Source: AP-15 sp963772295
Lineage (GTDB): Bacteria; Pseudomonadota; Alphaproteobacteria; ATCC43930; CGMCC-115725
Direction of reading: 5' to 3'
Length of the DNA stretch: 64,000 nt
Assembly (NCBI GenBank): GCA_963772295.1
Contig: CAVYWO010000002.1
Span: 62,001-126,000 of the forward strand
Shown: piece by piece, positions 1 to 9,578 of the stretch
Numbering within the stretch: position 1 is the first letter of the stretch
Layout: every line of letters begins with the position of its first letter
The notes under the pieces: generated by a model
Told to the model about the DNA's origin: nothing
Seen by the model: only the letters and a program-made list of their open reading frames with translations
Database searches by the model: none
Position numbers and translations under genes: made by a program

Positions 1-534
1 CGGCTGACACCGGCGGCGCGCGCGATTTCTTTCTGTCCCGTCCGGGTTTTCGCGACGCGCCTCGATCACCGCCGCACGCCGCTCCGGCCACAGCCGCCAA
101 TCCCCTTTGGCCTCCCCTGGCGGGTCCGGGTTGACCAAATGCTTGCAACGTTGAAACCAAGGCGCGAGCAACGGATTTTTTCTCGATAAGATCGAGCAAA
201 CATAAATTCAGCTCCCTTGACGGTTTCAGAGTCGAGCATATGTAGCGGTTCGCACGATCTGGTTACCCTAATGCTTGATCGGCGAGTGTGGAACGGACAC
301 ATGGCGACAGGGAAAAAGGTGGCATCTGATGCCGCGCGCATTCTGATCATGGCCGAGCAGCGCGCTAACAAGAGGCAGCGTGATGGCACGGGACATCAAC
401 CGCCGTCTCGACTCCCTTAGAGCCCGGCGCACAGGAACAGGTGATCGTGTCGGCCGGATCATGGCGAGGGACGATGCTGTCGGCATCGCGGGAAGGCTGA
501 CCGAGGAGGCCTACCAGAAGCGAGCCCCGCGCGG

Positions 535-1120
535 CCAACCGTACACTGTGGCGCAGCATATGCGGGTGCAAGTCCGGCAGGTCGCAACTCTTGCCCGCCC
601 GTTGCATCATCCGCCTGAAGCCGTCGGCGGTCATCGGCGCGCCGCGCTCGGTCACGAAGATGAACTGGGTATCCTCTTCTTGTTCGCGCCGCAGTTTGCG
701 CAACTCGCGCAATTCGTCGCCGGGAATGCCGTGCGTCGAGCCGGTCGATCCCTTGAGCCGATGCACAGTCAGCCGGGCTGTGGTGAAGTCGACCTGCGAC
801 CAGCGCAAGCCGATCAGCTCGGAAACCCTCAGGCCATGTCGATAGGCCATCATGATCATCAGGGCGTCCCGCGGGCCGTGTCGCCCCCGCTTCCGGGCTG
901 ACTTGATGAGCTTCTCGATCTCGGCAGCCGTCAGATATTCCCGGTCTCGATAGTCGGCATTAAGCCGCCGGCCAGGCGGCTGCCGCCGCCCGTCGATCTC
1001 ATCTGTTCGTAAAACGGTCTGCGGCGCGCGACCTACACCGTTAGGCAAAGCATGGAAAGCCTCACATCGTTGATGACGACTGTTCGTAATCGAACTAGAA
1101 ACCGAACAGTTAGGGCACAT
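535..1120 (-). pseudogene. Tyrosine site-specific integrase, 3'-truncated
   Basis: The leftward frame matches the catalytic domain of a phage-type tyrosine recombinase. It has YRHGLRVSELIGLRW around the first catalytic Arg and HPHMLRHS, the start of the HxxR box. Directly after HMLRHS the similarity stops, and the region that should carry the last His and the catalytic Tyr is missing or scrambled. A short LLGHDQ motif in another frame near 310-360 may be a displaced piece of an integrase C-terminus. The N-terminal arm-binding domain is also not evident. I read it as a dead integrase remnant. Family confidence is high; exact boundaries are uncertain. Confidence 0.75.
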
Positions 1121-1141
1121 TTGGGGATTGCGGCGGTCCGG

Positions 1142-1560
1142 TCAAGACTGGCGGGCGGGCCCGCGACTGTCGGCTTGCCCGACGCAGACATGGCGTCTGA
1201 AATGGCTCGCAGCGACAGACCACCGCGGCGCAGTTGGAGGATGCGCCGGATAGCGCGTCGCTGATCGGAATCCTCGATGAGAGCTCCATCCTATCTGCCA
1301 GCCGAATGGGGCGATGTCGCCAAGATACCGCCGGCGCTTGCGCTGGTCGGCCTTCACCTCGCGGATGCGCTCACGAATGCGATCCCGCTCCGCCTCGGCC
1401 ACGGCTGACATCGTGAAGACGAGCTTCGAAAATGCCGTTTCCGGTCACGTCGCCGCCGAGGTCGATCATGTGCAGGCTGACGCCGCGGTTTTTCAGTTGC
1501 CCCAGCACATCGGGTCGCGAATGATCGTTGCCGCGGTGTCGGCCGACTTCATCGGCACGC
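1142..1560 (-). pseudogene. Serine recombinase (resolvase/invertase) fragment
   Basis: Two leftward frames together give the end of a resolvase catalytic domain and its linker. One frame reads GVSLHMIDLGGDVTGNGI, the other AVAEAERDRIRERIREVKADQ followed by the start of the HTH region (RRYLGDIAPFGW). The frame changes between them near 1410-1430. The N-terminus with the catalytic Ser and the complete HTH are absent. Its upstream side runs into dispersed repeat copy A, so the truncation may be linked to that repeat. Other resolvase pieces lie near 13.2, 19.8 and 62.4 kb. Confidence 0.7.
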
Positions 1561-1737
1561 ACCGGCGGTCGGACCGAGGGCGAAGGTAGGGAAGCGTCGT
1601 GCCGACGGTTCGCTCCAGCGGGATGCGCAGGCCGACCGCGATGACGTTGGGGCCCCTTCGGCGCACGATCAGACGGCAGCTTCGAAAGAGGACCCGAAGA
1701 CGGGCGGGAGGAGCCGCTGCTGAGCGATCGCCCGCGG
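1548..1737 (+). repeat. Dispersed repeat, copy A (long form)
   Basis: About 190 bp nearly identical to 7182-7370 (copy B). The core reads GGGGCCCCTTCGG, then CGAAAGAGGACCCGAAG, then a G-rich tract GGGCGGGAGG. Shorter, more diverged relatives in the opposite orientation are at 42209-42297, 43178-43270 and 46180-46251. This copy abuts the serine recombinase fragment. The downstream stretch to about 2128 holds no gene I can support. Confidence 0.8.
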
Positions 1738-2128
1738 CTTTCTGGGCAATCCTTTCGGTCGGCTTGCAGGTGGGATTGCGCCGTGCCGAGATCGCTGTGC
1801 TGACGGTCTTCTTTGCTCCAGACGCTCCAGACGGGCCCACTCAATCGTCTGGATCTGACGCCTGATGCCAAATAAGTGCCGGCTTCACCAGCACCGGGTT
1901 TTCTGGCGATTCGCGGCTGCCCGCGGCCGGCTTGGCCGGAGCGCGAGAAAATACCCTCTTATCGGGTCAATCTCACCGAGCTCAGTCCTCAGCAAAAGTG
2001 CGGCAGAAACCGGTTTCGACTGCAGCGTCGGGCCGTACGGCGTTGCGCGTCGCTACAGCTAGCGGGTAGTCCCGGGGGTGCAGGCAGGGTGGGGCGATGC
2101 GCGCCACAAGCAACCCCGGAGGAGATCA

Positions 2129-2410
2129 ATGCCGACCAAAATGCGGGAGAACAAGGCCAGCGAAGGCAAGGTGAATGCTTTGCAGAAGCCGCTTCAGCTG
2201 TCGGAGGAGTTGGCCGCGGTGATCGGCGCGGGCCCGCTGCCCCGGGGGCAGGTGGTGAGCAAGATCTGGGAGTACATCCGCTCGCACAACCTGCAAAACC
2301 CGGAGGACCGCCGCGAAATCGTGGCTGATGACCAGCTCCGGAGGGTCTTCGGCAAGGACAAGGTGACCATGTTCGAGATGAACAAGCACCTCGCCGCGCA
2401 TCTGACGTGA
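2129..2410 (+). CDS. SWIB/MDM2-domain protein
   Basis: This is a 93-residue protein made almost entirely of one SWIB domain. The domain begins near residue 20 (KPLQLSEELAAVIG), continues through VVSKIWEYIRSHNLQNPEDRR and ends with FEMNKHLAAHL. In eukaryotes SWIB domains occur in chromatin remodellers; in bacteria they occur as small stand-alone proteins or fused to topoisomerase I, and the role of the stand-alone form is not settled. The start chosen is the ATG at 2129, eight bases after a strong GGAGGAG ribosome site. An earlier in-frame start would add a low-complexity basic leader. The IS1182 element begins just downstream. Confidence 0.85.
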   Translation: MPTKMRENKASEGKVNALQKPLQLSEELAAVIGAGPLPRGQVVSKIWEYIRSHNLQNPEDRREIVADDQLRRVFGKDKVTMFEMNKHLAAHLT

Positions 2411-2476
2411 TCGGGTGGCGAAACGTCAGGCGGACACCAGCTGGGGGTTGAGCATGCTGGCCTAGACCAAGCCTAG

Positions 2477-4025
2477 GAGCCTGTCCGAGTAACAGGTGCT
2501 CGCGGGCGAGCGAAGTGTGTGCTACCATATATGGTATGAGCAAGACATTTCGCGATTGGGAACCGGATCAGGTGTGGCTGGTGCCGCCGTCGCTGCAGGA
2601 TCTGGTTCCGGCGGGCCACGTGGCGCATTTCGTGCGCGACACGGTGCGCAGCGGATTGGATCTGGGGGCGATCCTGGAGAGCTACGGCGAGGAGCGTGGC
2701 TACCCGCCGTATCACCCGGGGATGATGGTCGCGCTGTTGCTCTACGCCTACGCCAGGGTGTGTACTCCTCGCGCCGGATTGCGCGCGGCTGCGAAGAGCG
2801 GCTCGATTTTGCCGCGGTGACGGCGATGCAGCGGCCGGATTTCCGCACCATCAGCGATTTTCGCAAGCGCCATAGCGAGGCGTTGCGCGGGCTGTTTGTG
2901 CAGGTCTTGCGGTTGTGTCGCGAGGCGGGGCTGGTCAAGCTCGGCCATGTCGCGCTGGATGGCACCAAGATCAAGGCGAATGCCTCCAAGCACAAGGCGA
3001 TGAGCTATGCCCGCATGGTTGAAGCGGAGCCGAAGCTCGCCGCCGAAGTGGCGGGCTGGCTGAAGGCCGCGGGTCAGGCGGACGGTGCCGAGGATCGCAA
3101 GCATGGTGCCGAGCGGCGCGGCGACGAGGCGCCGGACTGGGTGGCGAACAAGGAACGGCGGTTGGAGAAGATCCGCGAGGCCAAGGCCGCCCTCGAAGCC
3201 GAGGCACAGGCCGCCGCGACGGACAAGCCGGGCGGCAAGAACCCGCCTGGCACGCCGCCGGCCAAAGTCTGCCCCGGCGTCAGGCCGGGGGCACAACGCA
3301 ACTTCACCGATCCGCAGAGCCGGATCATGAAGACCAAGGATGGCTTCATCCAGGGCTTCAACGCGCAGGCCGCGGTCGACGCCACGGCGCAGGTCATTGT
3401 GGCCGAGACAGTCAGCAACCAGGCGAGCGATTGCCCGCATCTGGCGGAGATGGTCGAGCAGATCAAGAGCAACCTCCAGGCGCTCCCCGAGCAGGTTTCC
3501 GCTGATGCCGGCTATTGCTCCGAGGACAATCTGTCGGCGCTCGAAAGCCGTAAGGTCGACGCTCATATCGCCACCGGCCGGCAGAAGCACGGCGCACCAG
3601 CGCCGGAAGCGCGGGCCGCGCAGCCGCAAAGTCGCGTGGCGGCGATGGCGGCCAAATTGCGCGCCGCTGGTTACGAAGGTCCCTACCGACTGCGCAAGCA
3701 GGTGGTCGAACCGGTGTTCGGGCAGATCAAGCAGGCGCGCGGCTTCCGCCAATTCCTGCGGCGTGGCTTGGCCGCGGTGCAGAGCGAATGGTCGCTGCTC
3801 TGCACCGTCCACAACCTCTTGAAACTTGCCGCTGCGCGCCGGCCGTCGCAACCAAAGATGGTCTTCGCGGAATAAGATACAAGAAATGCAGGAAATGCAG
3901 CCTCTCCAGCTCTCAGAACCAAGCCTCGCACTCTGCCGCGCCCGCACTCTCGTAGAGGCGCGGCAAAATTCGCTATCCTCGCCGACCGTCTTCGACGCTT
4001 TTCTCGCCATTACCAGGACGGGCTC
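2477..4025 (+). mobile_element. IS1182-family insertion sequence with CTAG target duplication
   Basis: The ends are imperfect inverted repeats: GAGCCTGTCC on the left (2477-2486) and the complement of GGACGGGCTC on the right (4016-4025). Directly outside them CTAG occurs on both sides (2473-2476 and 4026-4029), matching the palindromic 4-bp target duplication typical of this family. The single gene is a frameshifted transposase. The preserved ends and duplication imply a fairly recent insertion. Confidence 0.85.
2536..3875 (+). pseudogene. IS1182-family transposase, one frameshift
   Basis: The protein begins MSKTFRDWEPDQVWLVPPS at the ATG at 2536 and ends with MVFAE. It has the DUF772-type N-terminal domain, then ALDGTKIKANAS with a catalytic Asp, QAAVDATAQ, VSADAGYCSEDNL with a second acidic residue and the C-terminal VEPVFGQIKQARGFRQF box. 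Near 2757 the frame changes after LYAYAR. Adding one G to the local G run would restore GVYSSRRIARGCEERLDF. This is either a real inactivating deletion or a homopolymer error. Apart from this, the length of about 446 residues is normal for the family. Confidence 0.85.
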
Positions 4026-4284
4026 CTAGACCCAAACATTTATGGCGCTGTAAGCCCAGAGATCGCGAAACTGTGCAAACCGCAATCTGCTTGGCAGAAA
4101 TGCTGATGTCTTACCCGGCGCGGCCGGCCACGTCCTCGATACCAACCCTAACGTCCTGTATCCCGCGTAAGTTGATCATGCTCTGTTTTACATGAACGAA
4201 TCGGAGAAGGCGGGGAAGGGGCGGCGCGTCGCGGGTTACGTCGGTGCGAGGTGCAGGCTGCGGTAGCGGCCAAAAACCGGCCGC

Positions 4285-4623
4285 TCATGACGTCGACGAC
4301 GACGGATCGAACGAAGGCGCAGCGTAGACAGTCGCATGCGACGGGGGTTCGAGATCTACCCCGCGGAGCGGCGCGAAGCGCCGGCGGACGGCCTCGGCCA
4401 GGTTCGGCTCGACTTCTCTCTGCGCCTGCTTGATCAGTCGGTCGATATCGGCATCGGCAAGACCGGCGGCGACAACGCGCACCCGCGACTTTCGTCGCGC
4501 CAGGGCCAGGCCCTCGACCGGCTCGATGATGATCGATACCGGCTCGTCGGGACCGACGCCCTGGCGCAGCAACTCGGCGGTGACCTCGGCGACGGTTGTC
4601 TCGATGATGTCGGCAGGCGGCAT
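4285..4623 (-). CDS. Conserved hypothetical protein, last gene of the BrnT/XRE operon
   Basis: This 112-residue protein starts MPPADIIETTVAEVTAELLR and has a central basic stretch LARRKSRVRVVAAG followed by a helical segment rich in Asp, Gln and Arg. It follows the XRE antitoxin by only 6 bp in the same direction, so it is probably co-transcribed with it. I do not recognise the family. The start ATG is at 4623. It may be an accessory to the toxin-antitoxin pair, but that rests only on position. Confidence 0.6.
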   Translation of the reverse strand: MPPADIIETTVAEVTAELLRQGVGPDEPVSIIIEPVEGLALARRKSRVRVVAAGLADADIDRLIKQAQREVEPNLAEAVRRRFAPLRGVDLEPPSHATVYAAPSFDPSSSTS

Positions 4624-4629
4624 AAGACT

Positions 4630-5022
4630 TTAGCCTGGCTTGGCTTCCAAGGCTCGGCGCACGCCCTCCGGGTCGTGCGCGATCACGGCGAGATAGGCGC
4701 GCGCAGGCTGGTCGGGTTCCGAACGGCCTTGCTCCCAATCGCGCAATGTGCCGATCGGGATGTGATAGCGTCCGGCAAATTCTTCCTGCGTGAGGCCGAG
4801 CGCGCGGCGCAGCGTCTTGGCGCGCGGCACCCGTCGCACCTTCGCCAACTCTTCGGCCGTGAAGGGCCGCGCATCGGGATCGGCAGCGGCCGCCGCTTCG
4901 GCTTCCTCTGGCGTCATCGGCGCAAGCGGCGCAACCGGCATCACCTCTCCGGTGCCGTCCGGCTTGACGCGCACGAGCACGCCGTCACGGCGCATTCTGG
5001 CGATAGTAGTAGTCTCGTTCAT
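4630..5022 (-). CDS. XRE-type helix-turn-helix antitoxin partner of BrnT
   Basis: The 130-residue protein has a variable N-terminal half and a C-terminal HTH. The HTH spans roughly residues 66-110 and includes RRALGLTQEEFAGRYHIP and GTLRDWEQGRSEPDQPA. Proteins of this layout are common next to BrnT toxins, where they bind the toxin and repress the operon. Its start overlaps the 3' end of the toxin gene by 38 bp, which implies translational coupling. It is read leftward from the palindromic region at 5270-5298. The antitoxin role is inferred from context and fold. Confidence 0.8.
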   Translation of the reverse strand: MNETTTIARMRRDGVLVRVKPDGTGEVMPVAPLAPMTPEEAEAAAAADPDARPFTAEELAKVRRVPRAKTLRRALGLTQEEFAGRYHIPIGTLRDWEQGRSEPDQPARAYLAVIAHDPEGVRRALEAKPG

Positions 5023-5272
5023 GACGCGTTGCTCTCCAAGCCGAGATGATGCGGATGCGATCTCCGCGCTCTGTGTAAACGACGGTCAGCACCTGACCGC
5101 TGGTCATACCGAGCAGGACAGACCGTTCCCCGCCGTAGGCTTTGCGCTCATCGATCCACTCGACGGCAAACGGGTCATTGAAGGCAAAGGCGGCTTGCTC
5201 GAAGCTGACGCGATGATCGCGGAGGTTCGCAGCCGCCTTGTCATCATCCCACTCAAAATCCTCATCCTGCAT
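4985..5272 (-). CDS. brnT: BrnT-family ribonuclease toxin
   Basis: The 95-residue protein begins MQDEDFEWDDDKAAANLRDH, the FEWDxxKAxxNLxxH signature of BrnT. It continues with VSFEQAAFAFNDP, GERSVLLGM and VVYTERGDRIRIISAW. BrnT has a RelE-like fold and acts as a ribonuclease that arrests translation. The ATG at 5272 lies inside an imperfect palindrome that is probably the operator, and there is no clear upstream ribosome site, so the message may be leaderless or start very close to the gene. The partner here is an XRE protein rather than a classical BrnA. Confidence 0.85.
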   Translation of the reverse strand: MQDEDFEWDDDKAAANLRDHRVSFEQAAFAFNDPFAVEWIDERKAYGGERSVLLGMTSGQVLTVVYTERGDRIRIISAWRATRHERDYYYRQNAP

Positions 5273-5298
5273 ATATTACGGGATATCCGTATATTATG
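5270..5298. promoter_or_regulatory. Palindromic operator overlapping the brnT start
   Basis: Nearly palindromic AT-rich sequence with ATATTACGG and CCGTATATT arms around GATATC. It covers the toxin start codon on the minus strand. An AT-rich dyad at this place in GC-rich DNA fits an autorepressor site for the toxin-antitoxin complex. From 5299 to 5859 I see no gene or clear element. Confidence 0.55.
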
Positions 5299-5859
5299 CA
5301 ACTGTCCAGTGTGATACGTACGCGGCCGCTGCCTACCCATAAATGGTAGCCCCGCCCCCTCCCCTCGCAGCCGGGCTTTATTCTTGATAACAGATTTGAT
5401 CGAGAATAGAGCGGCATGGCGGAGGGCCACGCAATGAGCCGACAGTATCCGGGCGGCCCGTCTCTCTGGGGCGGCGAAAAGCGTCGGATTTCTTAAAAAA
5501 GCGACAAGGAGCTGAGGCCTTGACCCCCCTCTTCACTGTCCCATCAGGGGTGGAAGGGCGAGGATTCAAGGTGGAATTGTCCTGGTCAACCGAAACCCCA
5601 CACTAGGCCCCTCCTCCGGGTTCGTGCAGGCTAGGTCGCGGGACCTAACCTAACTGCGGCTCGGGACCGGTGGCAGTGAAGACGATATGCTGCCTCGGAA
5701 CACGCCAAAGCGGCAAAATCCAATCGGGCGAACACCCCCGGGAGACGCCCGAACGACGAGGCTGCGGCGACAGCGCAAGAACCAGGTGGAGAGTTCTTGC
5801 GACCCCCGAGGCGTCGTCCCCCTAAGCTCGCGTAAGTCCTTCCTCCAGGAGCGCCCGGG

Positions 5860-6786
5860 ATGCCCCAATCGCAAGGAAACCGATTCACCGCCGATCCCCT
5901 GACTTTCATCGTTCGGCAGCAGTTGTGGGATGCCAATGTCGAGGATCATTCGGACCAGGGGGTATCAATCGAGGTAGCGGCCGATATCGACGGTAAGCAA
6001 ACGACCCTGCTGCGCTTCAACTGCTTCGATATCGAGAGAAGCTACGTCTATGGTCCGGAGAACCCAGAACTGACAACCGCCGGTCGCGTCGGAGGCGGCA
6101 TGGGCGTGCACTGCCGAATGGATTCGGTCGTCGACGGCAATCCCATTGGCTGGACCATCCGGACTCTGGGTGGAAAACTTCCACAAATGCTCGAACGGGC
6201 CGGATACAAAGAAGTCGCGGAGGCAACCAACCTGAGTACGGTGCGGGACGTCCTGCCCGACGTCGAGGCCTGTGCCAGAGACACCTTCATCTCCCAGCGG
6301 AACACGGTCAAACACAACCGTGGCACCGAAATGTTCGAAGCCGGTAACATCCGCTTCGGCCTTGAGATGCGGCGGCTGAAAAACGGTGACGGTGGCCTTG
6401 CGGTTCATGTTCTCGCCGATGTGGGCGGATCGAAAGGAAGGGTATACGTCGAAGAGACGGAGCTTTTGGCATTCGATTGCTTCTGGAAGAACCCGCATTA
6501 CCATTATGGTCCGCGCAATAAGAACCATCGGACCAATTGGGACTTGACTGTCATCGACGACCCGTTGGAGTGGACTTTCGAGCAGTTCAAGAACAGAAAG
6601 CTCGGCGGAATGATCGAACGCGCCGGTTACCCGGGCATCGCAGCCGATCTCGACCTGGAACAGATCGCTGCAATTCTTCCGGCGCTGAAGAAGCGGGCCT
6701 TCGAAATGTACGAAGAAGGCGAAAGATTGACCGGTCACAAGGGCTTGCCGCTGGAGTTCACCCCGAACCTGGCCGCAGCCGAGTAG
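5860..6786 (+). CDS. Conserved hypothetical protein with a tandemly duplicated domain
   Basis: The 308-residue protein consists of two related halves. Both halves have a beta-rich opening (VEVAADIDG and VHVLADVGG), an LxFDCF or LRFNCF motif, a YxYGPxN motif (YVYGPENP and YHYGPRNK), a DPLEW or NPIGW motif followed by an Ile/Phe-rich stretch, and LxxMxERAGY near the end. The start ATG at 5860 follows AGGAG. No signal peptide or membrane segment is visible. I cannot assign a function. The duplication suggests an internally dimeric, all-protein binding module. The downstream 6787-7014 has no gene. Confidence 0.75.
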   Translation: MPQSQGNRFTADPLTFIVRQQLWDANVEDHSDQGVSIEVAADIDGKQTTLLRFNCFDIERSYVYGPENPELTTAGRVGGGMGVHCRMDSVVDGNPIGWTIRTLGGKLPQMLERAGYKEVAEATNLSTVRDVLPDVEACARDTFISQRNTVKHNRGTEMFEAGNIRFGLEMRRLKNGDGGLAVHVLADVGGSKGRVYVEETELLAFDCFWKNPHYHYGPRNKNHRTNWDLTVIDDPLEWTFEQFKNRKLGGMIERAGYPGIAADLDLEQIAAILPALKKRAFEMYEEGERLTGHKGLPLEFTPNLAAAE

Positions 6787-7014
6787 CGTTACCGCGACGC
6801 CGGTGGGGAGAAGCCTCTACCGGCTCCGCGCACCACACGATCATCAGGCAACGCGACGCGTGCCTGATGCCTTCTGCCAGGTTCCGGGCGCTGTGTCCTC
6901 TACCGACGCGATTGCAGCGGTAAGACGTGGCGACTCGTCGCTCATTGATCCCGAGAAGGCGCGGCCGCCAGCGTGGGTGGTGCTGGGGCCTTCCGCATTC
7001 GAAAGGTTAAAGAC

Positions 7015-7176
7015 ATGCGCGTCAGCACGATGATCCGCGTCAACGCAGCGGCGAACCCCGATGGCGCGCTGATCGATCGCATTACCGATTTCGGCCGGCA
7101 GGTCGAAGCTCGCGGCTTTCCTGGCATCTGGATCGGCGACTCGATGGGCCGTGGCCGGCCGACTTTGGACTCGCTT
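7015..7176 (+). pseudogene. Luciferase-like flavin monooxygenase, N-terminal fragment
   Basis: About 54 residues remain, starting MRVSTMIRVNAAANPDGALI and continuing through EARGFPGIWIGDSMGRGRPTLDSL. This is the first beta-alpha unit of the luciferase-like (LLM) flavin-dependent oxidoreductase fold, where GRGRPTLD precedes the first conserved strand. The gene stops abruptly a few bases before dispersed repeat copy B at 7182. The rest, about 270 residues in a normal member, is missing. The repeat or a recombination at it probably removed the remainder. Confidence 0.7.
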
Positions 7177-7181
7177 CCAGG

Positions 7182-7370
7182 TTCATCGGCACCCACGGGC
7201 GGTCGGACCGAGGGCGAAGGTAGGAAGCGTCGTGCCGACGGTTTCGCCCCAGCGGGAAGCGCAGGCCGACCGCGGTGACGTTGGGGCCCCTTCGGCGCGC
7301 GATCAGACGGCAGCTTCGAAAGAGGACCCGAAGGTGGGCGGGGGGAGCCCGGCTGAGCGATCGGCCGCGG
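7182..7370 (+). repeat. Dispersed repeat, copy B (long form)
   Basis: About 189 bp nearly identical to copy A at 1548-1737, in the same orientation. It separates a monooxygenase fragment on its left from an ATPase fragment on its right. An open frame from the repeat (GPLRRAIRRQLRKRTRRWAGG) runs straight into the ATPase fragment, so a chimeric protein could be made. Confidence 0.85.
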
Positions 7371-8963
7371 GCGCGCGAAGCCGCGCAGATCGGCGCCGTG
7401 CTCGGCCGCGAATTCCCCTACGAGCTGATCGCGCGCGCCGCGCAGCCGCGGGCGGAGGCCGATCTGCAGGCGGCGCTAGGCGCGCTGACCGGCGCCGGCC
7501 TGTTGTTTTGCCGCGGGGCCGCGCCACGGTCCTCCTACCTGTTCAAGCACGCGCTGATCCAGGATGCGGCCTACGAGACCCTGCTGCGGTCGCGCCGCCA
7601 GGAATTGCATCGCACCGCGGCGCAAACGATTGCCGCCGAGTTCCCGACGCTCGCCGAAGCCCAGCCCGAGGTCATTGCCCGCCATTGGAGCGGGGCGGGC
7701 GACGCCGAGCGCGCGTTCGCGGCATGGCGCAAGGCCGGCGAGGTCGCGCGCTCGCGCAATGCTTTTATCGAGGCGCGGGAGGCTTACCGGCACGCGCTCG
7801 ACATGCTCGCCCTGACGCCGCCCTCGCCGGAGCGCGACGCAACGGAATTGGAGCTGCTGATTGCCACGAGCCAGATGATCGCCGCAACCAATGGGTACCT
7901 CTCGCCCGATCGGATCGAAATCAATGCGCGGGCAGAAGTTCTCGCTGCAAAGACCGGCAATCTCGGCCATCTCGCCGAGCAGATTATTGGTTCATGGACG
8001 GCGGCGGTCCGCGCGGGCAACTATCCTTCCGCGATGGCCTTGGCCGATCGATTACTCGATGTCGCGCGGCGGGACAGCGGTGCGTTCACGCGCGGTCTAG
8101 CGACCAGCGCGCAGTCAACAACCCGAATCTGGATTGGCGATCTACCGGGGGTCGAGGAGCATTTCGTCGCGGGCGAAGCATTCCTGTCGGATCGGGGTCT
8201 TCGCCGCTATTTTGTCGCTGCCATTACGATCTCTTATGCCGGCCTGAATGCCGGGATCACGGGTCGGGCCGACGAGGCGCGAGCGCGAATGCGTCGCGCT
8301 ATCGCCACGATCGAGGACGATGAATACGCCAGGGCACTCGTGCAGCAGGTCTCCTCATATCTCCATGTGATGCTTAGAGAGCCCGAGCAAGCGGCGATGC
8401 TGGCGGCGCAAGCCATCGCGACCGCCGACGGGAACGGATTTCGCCTAGTCGGCTGGTGGGCCCGGGTATCCCATGGTTGGGCGCAGCCGCAGCTGGGCCA
8501 TCCCGAGAAAGGAGCGAGCCTCATTAACGAAGCATTGGCTGCCTACCGCGCAAACGGCTATCTCCTTGGTGTCCCAATGTTCCTGACCTTGCTGGCCGAA
8601 GCGCAAGCGCTGGGCGGCGCGCTGGCCGAAAGCTTGCAGACGCTCGAGGAAGCGCTGACCGTCAATCCCGGCGAGCGGTTCTGGCGTCCCGAGACGCTGC
8701 CGCTGCGCGGTGACATCCACCGCCAGCAAGGAGTGGAGGAACTGGCCGAAGCCGATTTTCGCGACGCGATCGCGCTGGCGCGGGAGATGTCGGCCAAGGC
8801 CTGGGAATTGCGCGCCGCGACGAGCCTGGTGCGGCTGTGGCGCGACCAGGGCAAGCGCGCCGAGGCGCGCGGCCTGCTCGCACCGGTCTACGGCTGGTTC
8901 ACCGAAGGCTCCGACACCGCCGATCTGAAAGACGCCAAGGCACTGCTCGCCGAGCTGGCGTAG
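7362..8963 (+). pseudogene. C-terminal part of a COG3899-type ATPase/adenylate cyclase regulator
   Basis: The frame is open for about 530 residues and matches the C-terminal half of the large cyclase-ATPase or LuxR-type signalling proteins. It has AREAAQIGAVLGREFPYELI, LFKHALIQDAAYETLLRSRR and VIARHWSGAGDAERAFAAWRKAGE, then a long series of TPR-like helices to the stop. The N-terminal cyclase or kinase domain and the P-loop are missing; in their place lies dispersed repeat copy B. The frame is otherwise unbroken, so the truncation is recent or a repeat-fused protein is still made. Confidence 0.7.
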
Positions 8964-9578
8964 ATCTCAGCCTCACTCCCTGATGTGTGCCAGACCTTTC
9001 GGTCCCCCTTGCGCTCTCGTGAATGGCCGGAATCGGCGCGACCTCGCCGTTGGCGGCGGTTGCGGCGAAGGACCGGAATCCACGTGCGCCGTGACAAGGC
9101 GGCGCTTTTCCAGCGGGTGCAAGCCCCGCCCGGCGACCGCTCCAGCCGGAAGCAGCCGGAGCAGGCATGGAGGAGACGAAATGTCTGAAGCCTTCGGATA
9201 ACGGTCACGGTTTTGGTGACCGCGCGAGTGTGCAGGCCGCAACGTGAGTAAACGCCGAGCAATCCTCGAAAAGGTCGATGTGCAGGCCGACCCGGTAGTG
9301 GTTTCGGGGAAGGCTGATACGGATGGGCGAGTTTGAGCGATGAGTGCGCCCGTCCGCTGCACCGGGGTAGTGGCGGCGGCATGTACACAAGGAAAGCGCA
9401 CGCAACACGGGAAGCCCCAATGCGTGGTCAGGGATGATCAACCGGAGGCCCGTGAGGGACAGGCCGGGCGCAATGGGGTGGCGGAGAGGCTCGTAGTACC
9501 GATGAAGCTGGGTAATGCCGGTGGAGGGAAGGGGCCTTGGTTCAAGACAGACGCAGGAAGTAGTGAGGGACCTGGAGA

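Noticed and set aside
2748..4010. A 420-codon minus-strand frame across the IS1182 element
   Set aside because: Antisense of the transposase; no domain and no start signal.
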